In this document: positions 7,976 through 13,983 of the stretch, piece by piece | How positions within the stretch are numbered: the stretch's first letter is position 1 | Layout of the letters: every line of letters starts with the position of its first letter | NCBI GenBank assembly: GCA_910587495.1 | Contig: CAJUMT010000080.1 | Span: 1-14,011 of the forward strand | Origin: an uncultured Lachnospiraceae bacterium | GTDB taxonomy: Bacteria; Bacillota_A; Clostridia; Lachnospirales; Lachnospiraceae | Direction of reading: 5' to 3' | Length of the DNA stretch: 14,011 nt | Program-made: the position numbers and the translations under genes | Notes under the pieces: model-generated | The model's database searches: none | Seen by the model: the letters and a program-made list of their open reading frames with translations, nothing else | What the model was told of the DNA's origin: nothing

Positions 7976-9142
7976 TTACAGCCTGATATAATTATCAGAA
8001 CGAGTTACGGTCGCGGGAGGCGCCGGGTCAAGGCTTTCCTCTGCAATGCCCAGGATATCTTCCGGGCGGATCCATGGCCGGTTCTGTAATGCACTTGTTT
8101 CTTCATGCGTCAGGTATCCCTGATAGGCGGTGAGGCTTCTCCTTAAATATCCGTCCCGTACACAGGCTCCGGCTACACCATATTTTGCAATACTGCGGAA
8201 ATGGGGCAGTACGGACGCTGCATAGGCTACGGAGGTGGAGTTTGCGATGGCTCCGGGGATGTTGCTGACGCAATAATGAACGATCCCTTCTTCAATGTAA
8301 CGGGGGTTTTCATGTGTGGTTTCATGAAAAGATTCAATGGCGCCCTGTTCGTCGTTGCTTATATCTACGATAACAGAGCCTTTTTCCATCAGTTTTAACA
8401 TAGGGCGGTCGATCAGGTAGTCCGTACAGCCTTTGGGCCATTTGACACAATTCAGGATCAGGTCTGTCTCCGGGAGCAGTTTTTTGATATTCTCTTTGGT
8501 AGATATCATGGTGTTAACCTGTTCATGATATTGCCTTCCAAGCGTGCGCAGTGTTCCAATATTGATATCCATAATGGTACACCAGGCACCCAGCGCATGG
8601 AGAACAGAAAGTGCTGCCTGTCCGACCGTGCCGCCGCCCAAAATCAACGCTTTGATACCGGGAGCACCACCCAGTCCACTGACAAATTTTCCTTTGCCGC
8701 CGTTGATGGTCAGAAGAGACTCCAGACCGAATAAAGCGCCCTGCTTGCCTGCCGCTTCGCAGTTCGGGGAACCATAGCGATGGGAATCTTCCGCCGTAAA
8801 GGCAATGACTTTCTGATCCAGCAGCGCCTGTACTTCTTCTGGATGCGCAGCCGGATGGATACAGGTGAATACGATCTGCCCCTCTCTGAGCATGGTAAAT
8901 TCCGAGGGTTCAAATTCTTTGACTTTGGCTACAAGATCACAAGTATCATAAATTTCTTTTGCCGTATCGACCATGACGGCGCCTGCCGCTTCGTAAGCCG
9001 CATCTTCAAAACCGGCTTTTTCACCCGCGCTTTTCTGTACTTTGACTATGCAGCCGTCTCCGGTCAGGGTTGCCACTTCCGTGGGAGTGGCAATTACGCG
9101 GTTTTCTCCGCTTTTAATGTCTTTTAAAATTCCAATATTCAT
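7976..9142 (-). CDS. Alanine dehydrogenase family protein (AlaDH/PNT fold)
   Basis: Cytoplasmic NAD-dependent enzyme of 388 residues, probably interconverting an amino acid (alanine in the named family) with its 2-oxo acid and ammonia. Residues matching the alanine dehydrogenase active site are in place: Arg15 (ENR), Lys75 (KVKE) and His96 (FTCIH). Asp264 (ISNDEQG) is the likely counterpart of the catalytic aspartate. The Rossmann motif is ILGGGTVGQ (167-175), followed by the family segment VSNIPGAIANSTS. Several signatures differ from the norm: PNCEAAGKQGA where alanine dehydrogenases have a PMSEVAG-type motif, and ANSTS where PRTST is usual. It may therefore be a divergent branch with another substrate. 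ATG 9142 is preceded by GAGGAAGGAAG. It is first gene of an operon with the NhaC antiporter and has its own promoter. Confidence 0.85.
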   Translation of the reverse strand: MNIGILKDIKSGENRVIATPTEVATLTGDGCIVKVQKSAGEKAGFEDAAYEAAGAVMVDTAKEIYDTCDLVAKVKEFEPSEFTMLREGQIVFTCIHPAAHPEEVQALLDQKVIAFTAEDSHRYGSPNCEAAGKQGALFGLESLLTINGGKGKFVSGLGGAPGIKALILGGGTVGQAALSVLHALGAWCTIMDINIGTLRTLGRQYHEQVNTMISTKENIKKLLPETDLILNCVKWPKGCTDYLIDRPMLKLMEKGSVIVDISNDEQGAIESFHETTHENPRYIEEGIVHYCVSNIPGAIANSTSVAYAASVLPHFRSIAKYGVAGACVRDGYLRRSLTAYQGYLTHEETSALQNRPWIRPEDILGIAEESLDPAPPATVTRSDNYIRL

Positions 9143-9158
9143 AATGACTTCCTTCCTC

Positions 9159-9184
9159 GTGATATCTCTGTATCACTTTATCAC
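9159..9184. promoter_or_regulatory. GTGATA/TATCAC repeats in the alanine-dehydrogenase leader
   Basis: GTGATA (9159-9164) and TATCAC (9171-9176) form an inverted repeat around six bases, and a second TATCAC follows at 9179-9184. All three lie between the predicted transcription start (about 9189, - strand) and ATG 9142. This fits an operator for a repressor of the operon, but no regulator gene is adjacent. Confidence 0.35.
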
Positions 9185-9195
9185 CATACAGTAAA

Positions 9196-9224
9196 ATTAT
9201 ATAGGATAACAGTGTATATGGCAA
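9196..9224 (-). promoter_or_regulatory. Sigma-A promoter of the alanine dehydrogenase/NhaC operon
   Basis: Read on the - strand, TTGCCA (plus-strand bases 9219-9224) and TATAAT (9196-9201) are separated by 17 bases. The start of transcription would be near 9189, giving a leader of about 47 bases. Confidence 0.75.
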
Positions 9225-9244
9225 GGAATTTCTTGTCGAATTAT

Positions 9245-9323
9245 CGAACAAATTTTCGTTTTTTATATTGACAAACATATATTCGATTGCTATAATCAAA
9301 AATAGAAAAAGAACGAATGTTTG
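9245..9323 (+). promoter_or_regulatory. Three LexA (SOS) box-like operators
   Basis: Against the Firmicutes SOS box CGAACRNRYGTTYG, three sites fit. CGAACAAATTTTCG (9245-9258) has one mismatch. CAAACATATATTCG (9272-9285) has two and lies in the spacer of the consensus promoter. AGAACGAATGTTTG (9310-9323) has one and lies just after the expected transcription start. Together they cover the upstream region, core promoter and early transcribed region of the YneA-like gene. LexA repression is inferred from this match and from the known SOS control of yneA in Bacillus. Confidence 0.75.
9268..9296 (+). promoter_or_regulatory. Consensus sigma-A promoter of the YneA-like gene
   Basis: TTGACA (9268-9273) and TATAAT (9291-9296) are both perfect, with the ideal 17-base spacer, giving a start near 9303. 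So strong a promoter is expected to need tight repression, which fits the overlapping LexA-box-like sites. Confidence 0.85.
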
Positions 9324-9346
9324 TTATTATAAAGGAGTGAGCGGAT

Positions 9347-9733
9347 ATGTTTGCAGAAGGGACTATGAGCAGAGAAGAATTCAGAAGGGCAAGACGGGAG
9401 CAGATGTTGTCAGAGCAAAAAGCCAGAAGACGCCGGATACTTTTACTTTGTATGACGCTGCTGCTGGTATTCGGCATTGGTGTATGCTTCGGAACACTGC
9501 TTGCAAGAGCGGATGAAACAGAGAAAAATCCAGGGTATAAGTACTATACGAAAATAGAAGTACAGAAGGGAGATACTTTGTGGGAGATCGCGGATCGATA
9601 TATGGATCGCGAACATTATGAAGGCCGGAGGGAATATATCATAGAAGTCATGAATATTAATCATATGACAACCGACCGTCTGACGGTAGGGAAAAAGCTT
9701 ATTGTTCCTTATTATTCGGCAGAAATGAAGTGA
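9347..9733 (+). CDS. yneA: YneA-like LysM membrane protein, probable SOS division inhibitor
   Basis: Small single-pass membrane protein of 128 residues. A basic cytoplasmic N-terminus (RRARR, KARRRR) precedes one membrane helix at about 31-53. A short linker and one extracellular LysM domain follow (about 69-121: QKGDTLWEIADRY, NINHMTTDRLTVGKKLIVPY). This order is that of YneA of Bacillus, which halts septation during the SOS response; B. subtilis YneA is slightly shorter. LysM domains bind peptidoglycan. AAAGGAG (9331-9337) lies 9 bases before ATG 9347. The promoter with three LexA-like boxes supports the assignment more strongly than the protein alone. Unlike the usual setting, no lexA is visible beside it; the divergent neighbour is metabolic. 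A plain LysM anchor protein is the alternative. Confidence 0.8.
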   Translation: MFAEGTMSREEFRRARREQMLSEQKARRRRILLLCMTLLLVFGIGVCFGTLLARADETEKNPGYKYYTKIEVQKGDTLWEIADRYMDREHYEGRREYIIEVMNINHMTTDRLTVGKKLIVPYYSAEMK

Positions 9734-9828
9734 AATATCCCGCAGCACGCTGTGTAGTATTTCACTCTCGCGGCAGTCGCCAGATATCCGTGCAGGCACG
9801 GCTGCCTGGCTCGTTGCCCGCGGAAATA
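9730..9828 (+). repeat. Structured intergenic element with two competing hairpins
   Basis: GTGAAATA (9730-9737, overlapping the yneA-like stop codon) pairs perfectly with TATTTCAC (9758-9765), with CAGC-ac-GCTG nested inside. The second half contains nested stems: CGCGG (9769-9773) with CCGCG (9818-9822), GCCAG (9779-9783) with CTGGC (9806-9810), and CCGTG (9788-9792) with CACGG (9797-9801). TATTTC can also pair with GAAATA (9823-9828), extending the second structure, so the two folds exclude each other. There is no T tract, so it is not a normal terminator. It may be a dispersed chromosomal repeat or a processed RNA structure; the function is unknown. Confidence 0.55.
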
Positions 9829-10005
9829 ATTGCGAAAAAATGAACCTCTTTTTTAAGATTTCATGAAGAATCCTTTAAGATTATTTGTCGTTTATTGTAG
9901 GACAAGGCGAAATATGTTAAAGTGAGAACAGAAGAGTTTTAACAGCGGAAGCCCCCGAGTGCTGGAAGGGCTGTAGCGGAACTTAAATAGGAGGTCACTG
10001 TCACT
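9829..10005 (+). promoter_or_regulatory. Upstream region and leader of the motor operon
   Basis: Two copies of TTTAAGATT (9852-9860 and 9874-9882) lie 22 bases apart, the spacing of OmpR-type direct-repeat sites. Only a weak promoter is visible (TTTATT 9891-9896, TATGTT 9913-9918, 16-base spacer), which would suit activator dependence. The leader has AGCGGAA twice (9944-9950 and 9975-9981). Two overlapping stems are possible: ACAGC (9942-9946) with GCTGT (9970-9974), and AGCCC (9950-9954) with GGGCT (9968-9972). I did not recognise a known riboswitch. AGGAGG (9989-9994) is the ribosome binding site for ATG 10006. Confidence 0.35.
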
Positions 10006-11130
10006 ATGAAGAATAAATTGTATTACATACTCGCGGTCCTGTACCTGCTGATGTTTGGCTTTATTTTGTACATCAATGGGGTATTTACAGGAAATATAGG
10101 GTCGCTGGATAATTTGCTGATCAATGTGGGATTTTTACTAATTATAGGTATCTTATTTCTTATATCGTTTACCGGTTTTGCCAGATTAAACCAGATGACA
10201 GATGCGCTTGTGATCGTAGAAGAGGCCATGCGGGATCAGTACCAGGAGACACATCAAAACCTGTGGCAGGAATATCGAAAAAAGAAAGATCTGTTCCCTA
10301 ATGCATTGTTAAATGAGCAGTTTACCAAATATCAGAATTGCATACAGATGCATACCAATACAAAAGGCCAGATAATGGAAGTGTGCCCTATAGAAGAATA
10401 TATCAATGAAGACCTGTTAGATCGGGCAGGAAAAACATATTTTAATTCTGCTGTATCCAGTACATTGACCGGTCTTGGGATTTTAGGAACATTTCTCGGA
10501 TTGACAATAGGTATGAGTTCTTTTTCCGGAAATGATATATTTACCATATCGGACAATATCGCGCCGCTTTTGGACGGTATGAAAGTGGCGTTTCATACAT
10601 CTGTTTATGGAATTTTCTTTTCTCTGGTATTTACCTTTGTATATCGCAGCATGATGTCAGATGCTTATGAAAAGCTTCAAAGATTCCTCTCTGCATTTCA
10701 TGAGTATACGGCCCCATCAGCCAGTAATATGGACGAGAACGCAGGTGCGATGCTGATTTATCAGGCTAATATGGCTAATTCTTTGAAAAATATTATGGAA
10801 CTTATGCGCGGAAATGCCATGGAGCAGACAAAATCCATGGACCGGATTGTGCAGCGCTTTATGGACAGGATGTCCGATTCCATGAGCGCCGATTTTGATA
10901 CGATTGGCAGATCTTTAAAGGAAGCGTGTGAAATACAGGTGGCATATGCAAGAAATTTTCAGCGTTTGGAAGAAAGTACCAAACTGCTGCTTGAGTCCAG
11001 CCGTATGATGAACGATACGATGAATCTTGCGTTGGAAAGACAGCGGGAAGCAGAAGAGAAGATGTCCAAAACCTGTGATGATTTAAGCAATGAACTGTAT
11101 ACGTTTCAGAAGATGAGGGATTTGATATGA
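10006..11130 (+). CDS. ZorA-like MotA/TolQ/ExbB proton-channel protein
   Basis: Membrane stator subunit of 374 residues. Four helices are visible (about 4-24, 37-58, 147-171, 194-215). The third and fourth, with TLTGLGILGTFLGLTIGM and AFHTSVYGIFFSLVF, are the pore-lining pair of the MotA/TolQ/ExbB family, including hydroxyl residues. The loop between helices 2 and 3 (about 88 residues) is cytoplasmic by analogy. The C-terminal tail (216-374) is hydrophilic and mostly helical, with Met-rich amphipathic stretches. A long cytoplasmic tail is the hallmark of ZorA in Zorya defence, but this one is shorter than those I know. The gene overlaps its partner by four bases (ATGA). Proton flow through the pair probably drives rotation of one subunit against the other. 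No flagellar or Ton/Tol genes are near. Confidence 0.8.
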   Translation: MKNKLYYILAVLYLLMFGFILYINGVFTGNIGSLDNLLINVGFLLIIGILFLISFTGFARLNQMTDALVIVEEAMRDQYQETHQNLWQEYRKKKDLFPNALLNEQFTKYQNCIQMHTNTKGQIMEVCPIEEYINEDLLDRAGKTYFNSAVSSTLTGLGILGTFLGLTIGMSSFSGNDIFTISDNIAPLLDGMKVAFHTSVYGIFFSLVFTFVYRSMMSDAYEKLQRFLSAFHEYTAPSASNMDENAGAMLIYQANMANSLKNIMELMRGNAMEQTKSMDRIVQRFMDRMSDSMSADFDTIGRSLKEACEIQVAYARNFQRLEESTKLLLESSRMMNDTMNLALERQREAEEKMSKTCDDLSNELYTFQKMRDLI

Positions 11131-12011
11131 AAAGTCAAAGAAGAGAAAGAGCTGCATTTGCAGAGCCGGGCTACTGGCAGTCCTATTCGGATATGATGGC
11201 GGCGCTGCTTTTAATCTTTATCCTGATCATCGCTGTCACCCTTGCCATATACAAACAAAAAAGAACGGATTTGGAAAAGGCACAGCTTCAGCTTAATTCC
11301 ACCAGGACAGAACTGGAAGCGTCCAGGGCGGACCTGGAAACTTCCGAAGAAGAACTCAGAAATTCTCTGAAGGAACTGGAAGAAGCTTATACCCAGGCGA
11401 CTATGACACAGGAAGAACTAAAGGCCGCTTATCTGGAGATCGACGAAGCAAGGGCAGAATTAAATGCTACTAAAAGCGAGCTTAAGGATATTGTCGGCAT
11501 ACGGACAGATATCATCGGGGAGCTGCAGACCCGCTTTAGTAATTCGTCTATGAAAGTAGATCCTCAGACCGGTTCCATCACGTTTTCTTCGGATGTGTTG
11601 TTCCGATACAACAGCGCAACACTCACATCAGAGAGCAAAGATACATTACAAGAGATTATCCCCATGTATTTAGGCGTGCTTCTCCAGGATAATTTCCGTC
11701 CATATATTGCAGAAATCATCATTGAAGGTCATACAGACACGGACGGTGGGTATCAAAGCAATATGACTTTATCCTACAACCGGGCCAACTCTGTGGCAAA
11801 ATTCTGCATGGACAGCAAAAATGGTCTGTCTCAGACACAGATCGAATTGCTGCAAAGCCTGATGACAGTAAACGGACGTTCTTTCAGCAATCCGATCTAT
11901 AAAGATGGTTCCAATGATGTAGATATGGCTGCTTCCAGACGTGTGGAAATTAAGTTCCGTCTGAAAGAAGATGAGATGATCAAGAAGATCACGGAAGTAT
12001 TGGAACATTAA
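11127..12011 (+). CDS. ZorB-like MotB/OmpA-domain protein with long coiled coil
   Basis: Partner of the preceding channel protein, 294 residues. One membrane helix (about 20-41) contains YSDMMAALLLIFIL. Asp22 matches the proton-carrying aspartate of MotB and ZorB. Residues 49-125 are eleven unbroken heptads (positions 11271-11501). A C-terminal OmpA-type peptidoglycan-binding domain follows (about 150-285), with EGHTDTDGGYQSN, Asp204 and Arg219 in LSYNRA, and a final SRRVEIKFR. The OmpA domain would anchor to the cell wall while the helix completes the proton channel. The heptad insert between membrane and wall domain is longer than I expect for MotB or ZorB and may span the thick Gram-positive wall zone. 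The stop codon is five bases from that of the convergent ATPase gene, with no terminator between them. Confidence 0.85.
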   Translation: MKSQRRERAAFAEPGYWQSYSDMMAALLLIFILIIAVTLAIYKQKRTDLEKAQLQLNSTRTELEASRADLETSEEELRNSLKELEEAYTQATMTQEELKAAYLEIDEARAELNATKSELKDIVGIRTDIIGELQTRFSNSSMKVDPQTGSITFSSDVLFRYNSATLTSESKDTLQEIIPMYLGVLLQDNFRPYIAEIIIEGHTDTDGGYQSNMTLSYNRANSVAKFCMDSKNGLSQTQIELLQSLMTVNGRSFSNPIYKDGSNDVDMAASRRVEIKFRLKEDEMIKKITEVLEH

Positions 12012-12016
12012 GGAGA

Positions 12017-13750
12017 CTATCCACGGAATCGATCCAGACAGGCGAATATTTCCTGTATCCGGGGTTTTGCCAATCCGCAGGGAATATAGGAGCTGCAAAA
12101 TGGTTCCCATCCTTTTTTCTCCAGCATATCGGATAGAATCCCGACAATCTGGCAAACCGTGCGTTTTCCGTCCATAAGCTGTTCTAAGGCATATCGCAGA
12201 AGATATGCCAGGGCAGCGGTCTGCTCGGAATCGGCAAGCTGTTCCACATATCTTAGATCTACGGTTTCTCTGTCTACAGAGAAGGCATCGCGTCCCATAG
12301 TCTTTATTTTCATATGTTCGTGGCGGTTGTCGTTTTCGATCCGTCTTCCTGTGCGATAATCTCGTTTTCCGCGTTCGCTGCGGCGGTAGGGCGGCAGCAA
12401 GCGTTCATGAGAAGGCATGGAGAATCCTGGAGCATGGATTCGGGGAATAGTATGTTCTTTACAAAGCTCTTTTACACGCTCTGTAATGTCCACCGGACAA
12501 TAACAGTCCATTTGAAGGATCTTGTCCGCAATATAAAAGAAAGCGCCGGAACTTCCGGCCACGAGAATCGTTGAAATCCCTGCCTGTTCATACAAATCTC
12601 TGGCGCGTTCCAGAAATGGAGTGATGGGTTCTTTATCCCGGCTGATTACCTGCTGCATAAAATCGTCCCGCAGCATAAAATTGGTGGCGGAAGTGTCTTC
12701 ATCAATCAGAAACAGACGGGAACCGGATTCCATATTTTCAATCACACCGGCGGCCTGGGAAGTACTTCCGCTGGCATCCAGGGTTGAAAAAGATGCGGTA
12801 TCTTTTTTATTGGGCAGATCGTTAATGAACAGAGATATATCCACATTTCGGATGGAGCGTCCATCTTCGGCCCGCAGTTTGACTGCCGTATTGTCAGTGA
12901 TGACAAATTCCCGTCCATCCCCTGCGATATGATTATAGACGCCGTTTTGCAGAGCTTCTAAAAGTGTGGATTTTCCATGATAACCACCGCCTACAATCAG
13001 AGTAATGCCCTGGGGGATTGCCATACCGGTGATTTTTCCTTTATGCGGCAATGTGAAAGTGCGTTCCATAGCAGTGGGTGAAGCAAATGGGACACTTTCT
13101 TTTAAAGGAAGATCTGATATGCCGCTTTTCCTGGGAAGAATCGAGCCGTTGGCCACAAAGGCGGACAGCTTTTCTTTTATAAGGATGTTTCTGATTGTTT
13201 CCTGATCTTCAGCAAGGAATACGGCAGCTTCCACCTTTTTAGCATCCAGTTTTCGGTAGTAAAAGCTGTTTTCCACACAACGGGGAAGAAAATCAAAGAG
13301 TATTTTTTCCAGTTCTCCAGCATTGATGGTTCGTCCAAGGGCAGGAAAACCCACATGAAAACGGGCGATGATTCTGGTTTCCAAAATCTGGCAAGCGCTT
13401 CTCTCCAGCACTTCCTGTCCGCAGCGGGTGATAGATAAAAGACCACTTTTTCCGGAGCCTTTTGCCTTAAAATTGTAATCTTCAAATTGGGAAGAGAATT
13501 GTCTGATTAAAAAATCCTGTAAAGCAATGCGGGAACAGTCTTTTTCATAATACATTGCAGGAAATCCGGCGGCTTTGTGGGGAATCTCTACATGAAGATT
13601 TGAGGGAGATGCAAAAGGATCACCCTGCACATGATCGATAAAAAGGGTAAAATTCTGATATTGATAGCTCCCTGCCAGAGATTTATAGGCAGGATAGCTT
13701 TTATGGTCAATGGAGCGCAGCATGGCGCGCAGGTCATTGGATGATTTCAT
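12017..13750 (-). CDS. ABC-class P-loop ATPase (PF09818 type)
   Basis: Cytoplasmic ATPase of 577 residues of the family annotated as predicted ATPase of the ABC class; its cellular role is unknown. The N-terminal 230 residues (RAMLRSIDHKSYPAYKSL, then a region with GKGSGKSGLL-like glycines at about 97-105) are specific to the family. Walker A is GGGYHGKST (254-262, Lys260). ASGSTSQAA (326-334) stands where transporters have LSGGQ, and Walker B is RLFLIDED (345-352). No membrane helix or partner permease is present. ATG 13750 is chosen over the longer frame because AAAGGAGAA precedes it and because the predicted transcript starts at about 13788. The gene converges on the ZorB-like gene with a 5-base gap. 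Whether the two work together cannot be told from this window alone. Confidence 0.88.
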   Translation of the reverse strand: MKSSNDLRAMLRSIDHKSYPAYKSLAGSYQYQNFTLFIDHVQGDPFASPSNLHVEIPHKAAGFPAMYYEKDCSRIALQDFLIRQFSSQFEDYNFKAKGSGKSGLLSITRCGQEVLERSACQILETRIIARFHVGFPALGRTINAGELEKILFDFLPRCVENSFYYRKLDAKKVEAAVFLAEDQETIRNILIKEKLSAFVANGSILPRKSGISDLPLKESVPFASPTAMERTFTLPHKGKITGMAIPQGITLIVGGGYHGKSTLLEALQNGVYNHIAGDGREFVITDNTAVKLRAEDGRSIRNVDISLFINDLPNKKDTASFSTLDASGSTSQAAGVIENMESGSRLFLIDEDTSATNFMLRDDFMQQVISRDKEPITPFLERARDLYEQAGISTILVAGSSGAFFYIADKILQMDCYCPVDITERVKELCKEHTIPRIHAPGFSMPSHERLLPPYRRSERGKRDYRTGRRIENDNRHEHMKIKTMGRDAFSVDRETVDLRYVEQLADSEQTAALAYLLRYALEQLMDGKRTVCQIVGILSDMLEKKGWEPFCSSYIPCGLAKPRIQEIFACLDRFRG

Positions 13751-13779
13751 AGTTGGAATAATTCTCCTTTCAAAATATG

Positions 13780-13806
13780 TATTGATACTGGTATAGTATA
13801 TCAATA
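13780..13806. promoter_or_regulatory. Inverted repeat over the ATPase promoter (operator candidate)
   Basis: TATTGATA (13780-13787) and TATCAATA (13799-13806) are a perfect 8-base inverted repeat with an 11-base centre. The repeat overlaps the -10 element (13795-13800) and the transcription start of the ATPase gene. A dimeric repressor bound here would block the promoter; no regulator gene is adjacent. Confidence 0.45.
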
Positions 13807-13824
13807 TTTTTTTCAATTCGTCAA
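13795..13824 (-). promoter_or_regulatory. Sigma-A promoter of the ATPase gene
   Basis: On the - strand, TTGACG (plus-strand bases 13819-13824) and TATACT (13795-13800) lie 18 bases apart, each one base from consensus. The start would be near 13788 with a 38-base leader, which excludes the upstream start codons of the longer frame. Confidence 0.65.
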
Positions 13825-13886
13825 TGGGTCGAATAAGGAAACTGTCATGCGTAAACGATAGCGCTGATAAAAAGCAGAAAGCAGCA

Positions 13887-13915
13887 TGGAATCTTCATAC
13901 AAAGTATGTTAAAAT
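13887..13915 (+). promoter_or_regulatory. Weak promoter candidate for the right-edge gene
   Basis: TGGAAT (13887-13892) and TAAAAT (13910-13915) have a 17-base spacer, but the -35 matches consensus at only three positions. CATAC-aaa-GTATG (13896-13908) forms a small dyad between them. Confidence 0.3.
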
Positions 13916-13983
13916 AGACCAGAAAAACATCTGCAGGTTATTGTAAGCGGCAGGTGTACAACTCACACAGGAGGTATGTAAAA

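Noticed and set aside
9834..9853. A6/T6 hairpin after the yneA-like gene as a terminator
   Set aside because: The stem is only A-T pairs, with no GC core, so it is too weak to call an intrinsic terminator.
9906..9922. Possible LexA box (CGAAATATGTTAAAG) upstream of the motor operon
   Set aside because: It does not hold the GAAC-N4-GTTC spacing and misses several fixed positions, unlike the three sites before the yneA-like gene.
9919..10005. Known riboswitch in the motor operon leader (c-di-GMP, glycine, PreQ1, guanidine classes considered)
   Set aside because: None of the conserved core sequences of these classes could be found by eye; only generic stems are visible.
13751..13816. 22-residue N-terminal extension of the ATPase
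   Set aside because: Its start lies upstream of the predicted transcription start (about 13788), and the ribosome binding site serves ATG 13750.
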